Positions 26,386 to 35,971 of a stretch of DNA of 64,000 nt are shown here, piece after piece. Below the pieces are notes generated by a model. It saw nothing but the letters and a program-made list of their open reading frames with translations, had not been told where the DNA came from and ran no database searches. The translations under genes were made by a program, and so were the position numbers. Position 1 is the first letter of the stretch. Each line of letters starts with the position of its first letter. The stretch comes from Nonlabens dokdonensis DSW-6 (lineage in GTDB: Bacteria; Bacteroidota; Bacteroidia; Flavobacteriales; Flavobacteriaceae): positions 2,109,501 to 2,173,500 of the forward strand of contig NC_020156.1 in assembly GCF_000332115.1 (NCBI RefSeq), given 5' to 3'.

Positions 26386-26891
26386 GATTTTACTCTAGGT
26401 TTGAATAAGGCCAATAATATAGTATTAACGACTAAGGTAGCCGCTCCGATACTCAACGTTAGTTTTAAAGTATAAAGTATTTGAGAGCCGTTAAATATCA
26501 CTAAAGAAAAGAATACAATATGATGAACTACAATACAAAAAACAAGTAACAATAATAAACGGTCAAATGGCGATTGAAGCACCTTAATATTCTTCATTTT
26601 ATAGCTTTCACCGTAAACTAATCTTAACCATAAAGGTCTTGTGAAAGCGAGAGTGAGACATGCTGCTGCATGAGCACCACCAGTGTCTTGAAAGGTATCT
26701 AAAATAATTCCTAGCACAAAAGAAATGATCATGACGTCCCACCTCTTATTTTCTATTGGGTACAACACAATAAATAGAAGATACACCATAGGATTTATGA
26801 AGCCCATAAAATTAATTTGATCAAACAGAAATATCTGTAAAATCAATAGACCTAAAAACCTAACGGTATTTGTAATTAGATTTCTATTCAT
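26382..26891 (-). CDS. mreD: Rod-shape protein MreD
   Basis: 169 residues, five to six membrane helices with few soluble residues, as usual for MreD. Position between mreC (8-base overlap) and mrdA (4-base overlap) makes the assignment; FINPMVYLLFIVLYPI and LDTFQDTGGAHAAACL resemble family motifs. Confidence 0.88.
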   Translation of the reverse strand: MNRNLITNTVRFLGLLILQIFLFDQINFMGFINPMVYLLFIVLYPIENKRWDVMIISFVLGIILDTFQDTGGAHAAACLTLAFTRPLWLRLVYGESYKMKNIKVLQSPFDRLLLLLVFCIVVHHIVFFSLVIFNGSQILYTLKLTLSIGAATLVVNTILLALFKPRVKS

Positions 26892-27711
26892 TTGTTCCTA
26901 ACGTATCGATTACCTTAATTGCATTTTGATCTCTATTTTTGACCACGTAAACATGATCTAAATCTGTCATATCATTGAATAATTGAACAGTAATTTTATA
27001 ACGTGAGCCGTTCTCAACAAGCTCTGCACCTTGAACTACACCTATCAATATATCGGAGGGAAACATGGTGGACTGTTTTCCGGTTATAATAGTATCGCCT
27101 CTAGTTACTCTTGCAAGTCGAGGCACGTCTTCTAAACTCATTAAATAAGGGTCTTTCCCATCCCATTTTAAAGAACCTATAGTTGCAGTTCCTTTAATTT
27201 GCGCATTTAATGAAATCTGAGAATTTAGAATGGAGATAACTCTGGAAAATTTATTGCTACTATAATCTATCACACCTACTATTCCGCTAGGGGAAATTAC
27301 ACCCATATCAGGTTGAATACCTTGATTAGATCCTATATCTACGGTTAAATAATTGTCAGATTTATAAAAATCATTTTTGATTACTCTAGCAGGAAAAATA
27401 CGATAAGGAATACTATCTGAAAAGTTGTAGCTTGTTTCTTTACCTAACAAAGTGTCACCTATTTCAAGCAATCTCATTCTAAGTGAGGCATTTTCTTCAC
27501 TCAATTTATTATTATGATTTGCTAAATCAAAGTAATCATAAATACCATTTCTGGTATTGAGAATACCACCGGTGATATTCCCAGTAGAATGTATAGTTGT
27601 ATTACGATGGTAATCGTGCGATTGTATGGTAAATGTTAACGCAATTACCATTAAAAATAGATACAACAACAAGTTTCTGTACTTGATCAGAAAATTGATT
27701 ATTTGTTGCAT
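26884..27711 (-). CDS. mreC: Rod-shape protein MreC
   Basis: 275 residues: one N-terminal membrane helix (LLLYLFLMVIALTFTI), a coiled-coil stretch (LSEENASLRMRLLE) and the periplasmic MreC beta domain (LTVDIGSNQGIQPDMGVISPSGIVGVI; GDTIITGKQSTMFPSDILIG). It links MreB filaments to PBP2. Lies 30 bases after mreB. Confidence 0.93.
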   Translation of the reverse strand: MQQIINFLIKYRNLLLYLFLMVIALTFTIQSHDYHRNTTIHSTGNITGGILNTRNGIYDYFDLANHNNKLSEENASLRMRLLEIGDTLLGKETSYNFSDSIPYRIFPARVIKNDFYKSDNYLTVDIGSNQGIQPDMGVISPSGIVGVIDYSSNKFSRVISILNSQISLNAQIKGTATIGSLKWDGKDPYLMSLEDVPRLARVTRGDTIITGKQSTMFPSDILIGVVQGAELVENGSRYKITVQLFNDMTDLDHVYVVKNRDQNAIKVIDTLGTNE

Positions 27712-27741
27712 GTGAGAATATCAATAAGTTAGGGTTAAATT

Positions 27742-28776
27742 TTAGTACTTATTTGCAAGAACACTTTTGTATTTATCCAAATTTTTGAGCGTTAAGCCAG
27801 TTCCTCTCACTACGGCTCTTAATGGATCTTCTGCAATGTAAACTGGTAAATCTGTTTTTTGAGATAAACGTTTATCAAGTCCACGCAACATAGAACCTCC
27901 ACCAGCTAGATAAATACCGGTATTGTAAATGTCAGCTGCGAGCTCAGGTGGAGTTTGAGATAAAGTTTCCATAACCGCATCTTCCACTCTCAAAATCGAT
28001 TTATCCAGAGCTTTTGCAATCTCTCTGTAACCTATTTTAACTTCTTTAGGTTTACCAGTAAGTAAATCACGTCCTTGAACGCTCATTTCTTCTGGCGGCA
28101 CTTCTAAGTCTTCTGTAGCAGCTCCTATTTGAATTTTAATTTTCTCTGCCGTACGCTCACCTACATAAAGGTTGTGTTGAGTACGCATGTAATAAACAAT
28201 GTCGTTAGTGAAAACATCACCAGCAATTTTTACAGATTTATCACAAACGATTCCACCTAATGCTATTACTGCAATTTCTGTTGTTCCACCACCTATATCA
28301 ACGATCATGTTTCCCTTAGGTTGCATAATGTCTACACCTATACCTATAGCTGCTGCCATAGGCTCATGGATCAAATAAACCTCTTTACCATTAACTCGTT
28401 CTGCACTGTCTTTAACGGCACGCATTTCCACCTCGGTAATTCCTGATGGGATGCAAATTACCATACGCAAAGAAGGAGCAAACCACCTTTTCTTTAAAGC
28501 AGGAATCTCTTTAATAAACATAGAGATCATTTTTTCACTTGCGTCAAAATCTGCAATAACACCATCTTTGAGCGGGCGTATCGTTTTAATATTTTCATGG
28601 GTTTTTCCCTGCATCATCGCAGCTTCTTTTCCTACAGCAATAATTTTACCAGTAGTTCTATCGCGAGCAACGATAGATGGACTGTCTACAACTACTTTAC
28701 CGTTGTGAACAATGAGCGTATTTGCCGTACCTAGGTCGATGGCAATATCTTCTGTGAGGAAATCAAAAAATCCCAT
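27742..28776 (-). CDS. mreB: Rod-shape actin homologue MreB
   Basis: 344 residues, actin fold: DIAIDLGTANTLI (phosphate 1), EPMAAAIGIGVD, VDIGGGTTEIAVI (phosphate 2) and GIYLAGGGSMLRGLD (adenosine loop). It forms membrane-associated filaments that guide side-wall synthesis. First gene of the elongasome operon, 54 bases from purH's 3' end; a TAnnTTTG box lies upstream, so it probably has its own promoter. Confidence 0.96.
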   Translation of the reverse strand: MGFFDFLTEDIAIDLGTANTLIVHNGKVVVDSPSIVARDRTTGKIIAVGKEAAMMQGKTHENIKTIRPLKDGVIADFDASEKMISMFIKEIPALKKRWFAPSLRMVICIPSGITEVEMRAVKDSAERVNGKEVYLIHEPMAAAIGIGVDIMQPKGNMIVDIGGGTTEIAVIALGGIVCDKSVKIAGDVFTNDIVYYMRTQHNLYVGERTAEKIKIQIGAATEDLEVPPEEMSVQGRDLLTGKPKEVKIGYREIAKALDKSILRVEDAVMETLSQTPPELAADIYNTGIYLAGGGSMLRGLDKRLSQKTDLPVYIAEDPLRAVVRGTGLTLKNLDKYKSVLANKY

Positions 28777-28814
28777 AAATGAGGAGTAGAAAAACGTTAA
28801 TAATTAGGGTATTG

Positions 28815-28822
28815 CAAAGTTA
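28815..28822 (-). promoter_or_regulatory. Candidate -7 box for the mreB operon
   Basis: Minus-strand TAACTTTG fits TAnnTTTG, 39 bases before the mreB ATG. The -33 element is not clear. Confidence 0.4.
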
Positions 28823-28830
28823 ACATAATT

Positions 28831-30381
28831 CTAGTGTTTAAAATGCCTTGTACCTGTGAAAACCATCGCAATATTATTATTATTACAATAATCAATAGAT
28901 AGTTGATCTTTTATAGATCCTCCAGGCTGAATAACTGCTGTAATCCCAGCATTATCAGCTATTTCTACACAATCAGGAAACGGGAAGAATGCATCACTTG
29001 CCATAACCGCTCCTTTTAAATCAAATTTGAAGGAGTTTGCTTTGTGTATCGCTTGATTTAATGCATCTACACGTGAAGTTTGACCAGTACCACTAGCACA
29101 AAGTTGCTTGTTTTTTGCAAGAACTATGGTATTAGACTTAGTGTGTTTACAAAGTTTTGAAGCAAATAATAAATCGCTTATTTGCTCTTCACTCGCTTGA
29201 ATATCAGTCGCATTTTTCAATCCAGACTTTTCATCTGTTTTGAGGTTAGGGTCTTGAACTAGATAGCCGTTTAAAGAAGCTCTTACTTCAAGTTTGTTGG
29301 TATCTCGCTTTCGCGAAAGCGCACCATCAACCAGCTCTAACATGATTCTATTTTTCTTTCCTTTTAAAATTTCTAGTGCGTCTGCTGCAAAAGATGGGGC
29401 AATCACAACTTCACAAAATAATTTATGAATCTCTGTTGCAGTCGCAGCATCTATTTCGGTATTTGAAATTAAAATACCTCCAAAAGCAGAAACAGGATCT
29501 CCAGCAAGAGCATCTAAATAAGCCTGATGAATAGAATCTCTTTGTGCTACGCCACAGGCATTGTTATGTTTAAAAATGGCAAAAGTGGGTGCGTCATTTA
29601 CGAACTCGCTCATCAAATTGACTGCTGCATCTACATCTAATAAATTGTTATAGGATAACTCTTTACCATGATGCTTAATAAACATTTCATTAAAATCACC
29701 ATAGAACCAGCCTCGCTGGTGTGGATTTTCTCCATAACGTAACGGCATTACATTTTGCTCACTTACTTTTAAAGCTTTTGTGGCTGAATTTCCTGAAAAA
29801 TAGTTGTAAATCGCGCTATCGTAATGTGAAGAAACATTAAAACAAGTAGTTGCAAACTCTTTGCGCTGCTCTAATGTTGTGGCGCCTTCACCGGATTCTA
29901 AAACCTCAAGAAGCTTTTTGTAGTCATCTACCGTTCCTACACATAAGGTGTCTTTATAGTTTTTTGCTCCAGCTCGAATTAAAGATATTCCACCTATATC
30001 TATTTTTTCAATAATATCTTGCTCTGCAGCGCCGCTAGCAACGGTTTTTTCAAACGGATATAAGTCTACAATAACGATATCAATTTGAGGGATATCAAAT
30101 TCTTCTAATTGAGACACATCTCCTTCATGATCACGCCTGTTTAAAATTCCTCCAAATACTTTAGGATGTAAAGTTTTAACACGTCCACCTAGTATCGATG
30201 GGTAAGAGGTTACATCTTCAACAGGAACTACCTTTATTCCAAGATCTGTAATAAATTTTTCTGTTCCTCCGGTAGAATATATGGTTATTCCTAAATCGTT
30301 CATTTTTTGAACTATAGGAGCAAGTCCATCTTTGTTAAATACAGAAATCAAGGCACTTTTGGCAGTAATATTATTGCTCAT
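28831..30381 (-). CDS. purH: Bifunctional AICAR transformylase / IMP cyclohydrolase
   Basis: 516 residues. The N-terminal MGS-like cyclohydrolase domain shows ALISVFNKDGL, STGGTEKFI and GRVKTLHPKVFGGIL; the C-terminal AICARFT domain shows LRYGENPHQRGWF, FKHNNACGVA, SDAFFPFPDCVEIA and PGGSIKD. It performs the last two steps of purine synthesis. The iterated palindrome is read as LSRKR in a loop of the AICARFT domain. Divergent from the subtilase gene. Confidence 0.96.
   Translation of the reverse strand: MSNNITAKSALISVFNKDGLAPIVQKMNDLGITIYSTGGTEKFITDLGIKVVPVEDVTSYPSILGGRVKTLHPKVFGGILNRRDHEGDVSQLEEFDIPQIDIVIVDLYPFEKTVASGAAEQDIIEKIDIGGISLIRAGAKNYKDTLCVGTVDDYKKLLEVLESGEGATTLEQRKEFATTCFNVSSHYDSAIYNYFSGNSATKALKVSEQNVMPLRYGENPHQRGWFYGDFNEMFIKHHGKELSYNNLLDVDAAVNLMSEFVNDAPTFAIFKHNNACGVAQRDSIHQAYLDALAGDPVSAFGGILISNTEIDAATATEIHKLFCEVVIAPSFAADALEILKGKKNRIMLELVDGALSRKRDTNKLEVRASLNGYLVQDPNLKTDEKSGLKNATDIQASEEQISDLLFASKLCKHTKSNTIVLAKNKQLCASGTGQTSRVDALNQAIHKANSFKFDLKGAVMASDAFFPFPDCVEIADNAGITAVIQPGGSIKDQLSIDYCNNNNIAMVFTGTRHFKH
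29306..29321. repeat. Iterated palindrome, in purH (LSRKR frame)
   Basis: Exact CGCTTTCGCGAAAGCG read as ALSRKRDTN in the AICARFT domain, away from the motifs seen in that domain. Confidence 0.95.
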
Positions 30382-30577
30382 ATTATTGTAGTATAATTAG
30401 ATTTGGAAAAACGCAAAAGTAATTAATTGAAGTGGTTAATTTTTTTAGCTGGTGTAATTAATCGATACTTTTTTGAACTAAGTATGAGAAAGAGAATTTA
30501 TATTACTGTTTAATAAAATTTTAAGGTTCAATAGAAAAACCTTAAACGTTTACACAAATTAAGCTTTTATTAACACG

Positions 30578-30621
30578 ACTATCACATCTTTATCACGGTT
30601 AAAAACGTAAATAGTGATAGT
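30578..30621. promoter_or_regulatory. Inverted repeat in purH-subtilase divergent region
   Basis: ACTATCAC (30578-30585) and GTGATAGT (30614-30621) are perfect 8-bp arms 28 bases apart, 50 bases before the subtilase ATG. It could be a regulator site or transcript hairpin. Otherwise the 289-bp divergent gap shows only AT-rich sequence. Confidence 0.35.
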
Positions 30622-30670
30622 TAAAAGTGATTCTTTCCATATTTTAGCAAATCTTAAAAAAATTCTAAGG

Positions 30671-33610
30671 ATGAAAATAAATCTTACCCTAGTAGCATTA
30701 TTCTTAAGTGCAGTTTTTGTTTCAGCTCAAACTGCCGAGGAACGCGCTCAAATTATCAAGTCTAATAATCAAGTTAGATTACAGCAAATGATCGTTGATT
30801 TACAAAATAAATCAGTAAAAGATCAGGAAAGAGCATTAGAGTTTTCTAGAGCCAACAACATACCCATGTTTGTTGAGAACGAAGACGGATCTTTTGATCA
30901 ATTAATGAGAGTAACTAACGGTGGTGTACCTGTATATTATAGTATAGATAATACAGACGCGGCTAATAGTACTCGTACTGATAGACTTCATAATGGCGGT
31001 TCATTAGGTCTCAATATAGAAGGTCAAGGCATGACTGCTTATGTTTGGGATGGTGGACCAACAAGAATTTCTCATCAGGAATTTTCTGGTCAACGAGCAT
31101 CAAGAGGAGATGCTCCCTTTACATTAAATGGTAATAGTTTTCACGCAACTCACGTAAGTGGAACTATAGCAGGATCTGGTGCAAACCCTAGTGCAAAAGG
31201 AATGGCGCCTCAAGCAGAGGTTGTTACAAATGATTGGAACTCAGATGAGGCAGAGATGGCTGCAGCAGGTGCAAACGGCGCTTTGATATCAAATCATTCC
31301 TATGGGGTGCCTACATCAAGTCTAGCAAATAACTCTGACCTAATAGGTAAGTATTTAAGTGATGCTGCGGTAATAGATGACATTACGTTTAATGCTCCAT
31401 ATTATCAGCCAGTATTTTCTGCAGGTAATAGTGGATCAGATAATACTTCAAATACTAATCCAATTGATGGAGTTGGTGGTTTTGATAAATTAACATTTTC
31501 ATCAGTTTCAAAAAACGCAATGCTAGTGGCAAATGCTCAAGATGCTAACATAGGTCCGGATGGAAATCTTACTTCGGTAACTATTAATTTTGGCAGTAGT
31601 CAAGGTCCTACGGACGATTTAAGAATCAAGCCAGATATTACTGGTAACGGAACTGGATTGACAAGTAGTTTTGATTCTTCAGATACTGCTTATGGTACTA
31701 TTAGTGGTACTTCAATGTCTGCACCTAATGTTGCTGGATCTATGTTATTATTACAGCAATATTATAATGAAGTTAATGGTATTTTCATGAGAGCAGCAAC
31801 TGTAAAAGGATTAACCATGCATACTGCTGATGATGCAGGACCTAATGGACCAGATGCTACTTGGGGTTGGGGACTTATGAACACACTAGAAGCAGCAAAC
31901 GTAATTCAGGAAGATTTAGTAGGATCAAGGATTGTGGAGGCTGTATTACAAAATGGTCAAACATATACAATCGATGTAGAAGCAAATTCAGCAGAAGATT
32001 TGTTAGCTTCCATATCTTGGACAGATCCAGCAGGCCAAAGTAATAGTGGAGGAGCAAATGACGCTACACCAGCATTAGTAAATGACTTAGACATTAGAAT
32101 ATCTCAAGGAGGTACCACTTTTGAACCATGGAAATTGACAGGAGTTCTTTCTAATGGAAGAGGAGATAACCTAGTAGACAATTTTGAAAGAGTAGATGTT
32201 GCTTCTCCTTCAGGTATTTATACGATAACTGTAAGTCATAAAGGAACTCTAGCAAATGGATCACAGCCATTTAGTCTAATCGTTACAGGAGAACAAAACG
32301 ATTTTGCAATTAGATCTTCTGCAAGTATTATTGAAAGCTGTAACGATCAAAATGCATCTTTTCCTTTACAATTTTTATCAAGTCCAAGCTTTAATGGAAC
32401 TGTAAATCTTTCACTGTCAAATGTTCCTAGCGGAGTAAATGCCTCTTTTTCTAATTCGTCGTTTACTTCAACTGGAAATGCAACACTAGATATCACAGGA
32501 TTAAATGGAGCGGCAGATGGTACGTATCCGATCACTATTAATGCAGTTTCTCCTACTGAACAAAGAACATTTGTTGTAACGTTAAGAATTATTAGTAATT
32601 CATTTTCCGCAATTAGTACAAGGTTTCCTTTGGATGGAGCCACTCAAATAAGTACCGCACCTATATTAGAATGGGATGATGATTTGAATGCACAGAGATA
32701 TCAAATACAAATGGCTCGTAACAATGGCTTCGGTAGACCATTTGTTGATGAAATTGTTACAAGTTCATCTTTTCGAGTACCATCATTACAACTTGATCCT
32801 TTAACTACATATTTTTGGAGAGTTAAGCCTTTAAATGATTGTGGAGAAGGAACTTATGTATTTAAAAGTTTTACAACCTTTGAATGTAGTGAAATTGATG
32901 CTGCGGTGCCATCACCGATCTCTATTCCTGACGATAATGCAACAGGAATAACAAGTTCAATAACAGTTAATCAAACTAACAATATCTCAATAGGTAAAGT
33001 AACTGTAGAGGTGATTAGTACTCATGAGTATTCTGGAGACTTATTAATTACCTTAACATCGCCTACTGGAACAACTATTGCTTTGACATCTCCTAATGGT
33101 TGTGATACTCCTAATTTAGGAGTGACCTTTGATGATGATGCAGGTGCTTTTAGTTGTAACACCGTTGCTGGTCAACCTGGTTATGTAGATTCCGTTGCAC
33201 CTGTACAATCATTATCTGCCTTTAATGGAGAAAGTGTTAATGGTACATGGACTTTAGGAGTTCAAGATAGAGGTCCCGCAGACTTAGGTACTTTAAACAA
33301 TTGGAAAATCACTTTTTGTGAAGTTCCTACAGTTTTGAGTAATAATGAAGTCATTGCAAACGAATTCAAAGTGTATCCTAATCCTTCTAACGGATTATTC
33401 ACTATCGTTGGCTCAGACGATAATAATTCAGATAAGGCTGTAATCAATGTGTTAGATCTTAATGGTCGTGTTGTATTCACTAAAGAAGTTCAAGATGCTT
33501 CTCGATTAAACGAATCAATTGATGTACAGAATTTATCAAATGGTTTATACTTATTACAAGTACAGCAAGGAGCCTCAAGAACCGTAACAAAGATTATTAT
33601 TGACAAATAA
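30671..33610 (+). CDS. Secreted S8 subtilase with P-domain and T9SS sorting tail
   Basis: About 980 residues from the ATG at 30671, which gives a clean signal peptide (LTLVALFLSAVFVSAQ); the upstream ATG/GTG extension to 30614 is unlikely. The catalytic triad is D127 (YVWDGG), H158 (FHATHVSG) and S348 (GTSMSAP). Beta-sandwich regions follow, then a proprotein-convertase P-domain (VISTHEYSGDLLITL, NGTWTLGVQDRG) and a C-terminal Por-type sorting domain (VYPNPSNGLFTI, NGLYLLQVQQG, KIIIDK). It is an extracellular or surface peptidase exported by type IX secretion. A terminator follows. Confidence 0.93.
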   Translation: MKINLTLVALFLSAVFVSAQTAEERAQIIKSNNQVRLQQMIVDLQNKSVKDQERALEFSRANNIPMFVENEDGSFDQLMRVTNGGVPVYYSIDNTDAANSTRTDRLHNGGSLGLNIEGQGMTAYVWDGGPTRISHQEFSGQRASRGDAPFTLNGNSFHATHVSGTIAGSGANPSAKGMAPQAEVVTNDWNSDEAEMAAAGANGALISNHSYGVPTSSLANNSDLIGKYLSDAAVIDDITFNAPYYQPVFSAGNSGSDNTSNTNPIDGVGGFDKLTFSSVSKNAMLVANAQDANIGPDGNLTSVTINFGSSQGPTDDLRIKPDITGNGTGLTSSFDSSDTAYGTISGTSMSAPNVAGSMLLLQQYYNEVNGIFMRAATVKGLTMHTADDAGPNGPDATWGWGLMNTLEAANVIQEDLVGSRIVEAVLQNGQTYTIDVEANSAEDLLASISWTDPAGQSNSGGANDATPALVNDLDIRISQGGTTFEPWKLTGVLSNGRGDNLVDNFERVDVASPSGIYTITVSHKGTLANGSQPFSLIVTGEQNDFAIRSSASIIESCNDQNASFPLQFLSSPSFNGTVNLSLSNVPSGVNASFSNSSFTSTGNATLDITGLNGAADGTYPITINAVSPTEQRTFVVTLRIISNSFSAISTRFPLDGATQISTAPILEWDDDLNAQRYQIQMARNNGFGRPFVDEIVTSSSFRVPSLQLDPLTTYFWRVKPLNDCGEGTYVFKSFTTFECSEIDAAVPSPISIPDDNATGITSSITVNQTNNISIGKVTVEVISTHEYSGDLLITLTSPTGTTIALTSPNGCDTPNLGVTFDDDAGAFSCNTVAGQPGYVDSVAPVQSLSAFNGESVNGTWTLGVQDRGPADLGTLNNWKITFCEVPTVLSNNEVIANEFKVYPNPSNGLFTIVGSDDNNSDKAVINVLDLNGRVVFTKEVQDASRLNESIDVQNLSNGLYLLQVQQGASRTVTKIIIDK

Positions 33611-33630
33611 TCACATTAATAAACGACAAT

Positions 33631-33663
33631 AAAAAATGCGATCCTTTGGATCGCATTTTTTTT
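33631..33663. terminator. Rho-independent terminator
   Basis: AAAAAATGCGATCC-ttt-GGATCGCATTTTTTTT, a long stem with A and T flanks between the convergent subtilase and mpl genes; probably bidirectional. Confidence 0.9.
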
Positions 33664-33693
33664 GCTTTACAGATATTAATAAGCTTGTTTACA

Positions 33694-35046
33694 TTAAACC
33701 AAACCTTTCAATTCATTAAAATCAAGACCACCATAATTTCCACTGCTCATTAAAAGTAAAGCACTGTTATCTAAGGACTGTTTAAAAAGCCACTCTTTAA
33801 ATTCTTTTGGATCGGTCATTACGATTAAGTCCTTTCGATCAAAAGCTGCTAGAATTTGCTCTTTAGAAACTGGCGCAAGCTTTTTAATCTCCACGGCATG
33901 CGGACTGTAAAAAACCACCGCTGTATCTGCAGGATCTAAGGCATTTTTATATTGAACTAAAAACTCTGGATCTAGGCTGGAATAGGTGTGCAATTCTAAA
34001 CAAGCGATCGTTTTTCTCTCACTGTATTGTTTTGCTACTGCGGCAGTCGTAGCAGCTACTTTACTCGGTGAATGAGCAAAATCTTTATAGATAACTGCTG
34101 TCTTACTTTCTGCCACCTTTTCAAGTCGCTTTGATGCTCCTTTAAAAGTAGCAATAGCTTCATAGAAATCATCTTCATCGATTCCCATATGTTGACACAT
34201 CCATTTTGCACCAGCAAGATTACTCAAATTATGCTCGCCAAAAATTTCAATTGGCATGTCACCTTCTGGAGTATCTAAATAAGTGGTTCCATCTATAATC
34301 TGATGTTGTGGAACGGTGTAAGAATGTTTTCTTGTAGGTTTTGTGGCAGCTTCGGCTATTTGTTTTACTGCTGGATCATCTTCGTTGTATACGAGAATAC
34401 TTCCGTTTTTCATTAATTCAACAAACTGTTCAAACTGACTCAGGTAATTTTCCCATGTTGGGAATACATTTATATGGTCCCAAGCGATACCAGAAATAAG
34501 TGCAATATTAGGCTGGTACAAATGAAATTTAGGACGTCTGTCAATAGGACTAGAAAGATACTCATCACCTTCTAGTACCATAAACTCATTCTCTTCAGTA
34601 AGATGTACCATGGTGTCAAAACCATCTAATTGTGCGCCTACCATATAATCCACTTCTTTCTCATGATAGTGCATGACATGCAAGATCATAGAAGTGATAG
34701 TTGTTTTACCATGAGAGCCACCTATAACTACACGTGTTTTATCTTTACATTGCTCATACAAATACTCTGGATAAGAATAGATTTTAAGACCTAATTCCTG
34801 TGCTTTTAATAATTCTGGATTATCTTCTTTGGCGTGCATTCCTAAAATTACCGCATTAAGATCTGCAGTGATTTTCTCTGGATACCAGCCGTAATGTTCT
34901 GGAAGTAAACCGTATTTATCTAGTCTTGATTTACTAGGTTCAAAAATAGTATCGTCGCTACCAGTAACATGATCACCTTTGTGATGTAAAGCAAGTGCAA
35001 GATTGTGCATGGCGCTGCCGCCTATCGCGATAAAGTGTACGCGCAT
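33694..35046 (-). CDS. mpl: UDP-MurNAc:L-alanyl-gamma-D-glutamyl-meso-DAP ligase
   Basis: 450 residues of the Mur-ligase family: N-terminal Rossmann domain (FIAIGGSAMHNLALAL), ATP P-loop GGSHGKTTITSMI, VLEGDEYLSSPID and AWDHINVFPTW in the central domain, and the C-terminal Mur_ligase_C domain (YKDFAHSPSKVAAT). Mpl recycles cell-wall tripeptide onto UDP-MurNAc, and its presence implies DAP-type peptidoglycan. MurC is the nearest alternative; the start and the HSPSK motif favour Mpl. Confidence 0.9.
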   Translation of the reverse strand: MRVHFIAIGGSAMHNLALALHHKGDHVTGSDDTIFEPSKSRLDKYGLLPEHYGWYPEKITADLNAVILGMHAKEDNPELLKAQELGLKIYSYPEYLYEQCKDKTRVVIGGSHGKTTITSMILHVMHYHEKEVDYMVGAQLDGFDTMVHLTEENEFMVLEGDEYLSSPIDRRPKFHLYQPNIALISGIAWDHINVFPTWENYLSQFEQFVELMKNGSILVYNEDDPAVKQIAEAATKPTRKHSYTVPQHQIIDGTTYLDTPEGDMPIEIFGEHNLSNLAGAKWMCQHMGIDEDDFYEAIATFKGASKRLEKVAESKTAVIYKDFAHSPSKVAATTAAVAKQYSERKTIACLELHTYSSLDPEFLVQYKNALDPADTAVVFYSPHAVEIKKLAPVSKEQILAAFDRKDLIVMTDPKEFKEWLFKQSLDNSALLLMSSGNYGGLDFNELKGLV

Positions 35047-35111
35047 TTTTGTAAATTTTCAGTAAAATTACTAAATATAAAATGGATCAAGAAGGCAACA
35101 CTAGAAGATAA

Positions 35112-35852
35112 CTAACTTTTTTCTAAAGCAGTAATTTCGGCTTTTAAACTAGGACTGGGATGCACTTTGTAGGCTTCTTTCAATACTTCTCGAGTAGAGT
35201 TAGTATCTTTTAAATGATCTTTATAAACTGCGATGAGCTTACGGTAAGTAAGCATGGAGCCACCGGTTTTAATCGCTTTGCGATAGGACACGACAGCTTT
35301 GTCATACTCTTTTTGATATTCATCGATAAAACCATGAGCGAGATGCCCATCCACAGGAGAAATTGCTAGAAGCTCGTCAGCATAAGCGCGACTTTTTTTA
35401 ATCGAGCCACCTACAATTCCAGGTAGTTCACAGTACATTTGAGATAATGCGTGTCTGACTTCGATATGTTCAGTATCAAGATCTGCAGCTTTTTGTAGAT
35501 GCCTTTTTACATCATCTAGCATTCCTAGTGCTTTGAATTTAGATACATTTTTAGCATGAAGCCCTAAAGTACCGCCATATTTAAAGTTATAGTTAGCATT
35601 TGACGGTTCACGTTCTACAAGCTTTTTGTAATAAGTTATTGCTGTTTCTAAGTCATTTTTGCGACCAGCGATATCGCCTAATCGTTCGATGACTTTTTTA
35701 TTTGAAGCGTCTTGTTTGTTTAACTTTTCAAAAGCGATTAATGCTTGATCGTATTTCTCAGCTTGGAATAATTGTTCCGCTTTCGCGAAAGCGGACTGAC
35801 CATAAGCCATCGTGCCACAAAATAAAAATAGTGCGATAAGGATCTTCTTCAT
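35112..35852 (-). CDS. Exported TPR protein
   Basis: 246 residues: signal peptide (ILIALFLFCGTMAYGQ) then about five tetratricopeptide repeats (AEQLFQAEKYDQALIAFEKLN; AITYYKKLVEREPSNANYNFKYG). Likely a periplasmic scaffold. The iterated palindrome encodes SAFAKAEQ exactly at the predicted mature N-terminus. Function unknown. Confidence 0.75.
   Translation of the reverse strand: MKKILIALFLFCGTMAYGQSAFAKAEQLFQAEKYDQALIAFEKLNKQDASNKKVIERLGDIAGRKNDLETAITYYKKLVEREPSNANYNFKYGGTLGLHAKNVSKFKALGMLDDVKRHLQKAADLDTEHIEVRHALSQMYCELPGIVGGSIKKSRAYADELLAISPVDGHLAHGFIDEYQKEYDKAVVSYRKAIKTGGSMLTYRKLIAVYKDHLKDTNSTREVLKEAYKVHPSPSLKAEITALEKS
35778..35793. repeat. Iterated palindrome, in TPR gene (AFAKA frame)
   Basis: Exact CGCTTTCGCGAAAGCG read as AFAKA directly after the signal-peptide cleavage region. 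Confidence 0.95.
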
Positions 35853-35924
35853 ATAACAAAAATATCAAAAAGCAAACCAAAAGTGCATTGCCTCAATGAA
35901 AAGATGCATTTAATCATTTCGGTT

Positions 35925-35954
35925 TTTGAAAAGCCTCCAAAGAACTTATCTTTA
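35925..35954 (+). promoter_or_regulatory. Bacteroidota-type promoter for the macroglobulin gene
   Basis: TTTG at 35925-35928 and TATCTTTA at 35947-35954 (one mismatch to TAnnTTTG) are 18 bases apart, 17 bases before the ATG. Confidence 0.5.
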
Positions 35955-35971
35955 AATCAAATAAAACTTCC

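Noticed and set aside
30614..30670. N-terminal extension of the subtilase
   Set aside because: The ATG at 30671 yields a proper signal peptide at once; the extra 19 residues would precede it and contain part of an inverted repeat.
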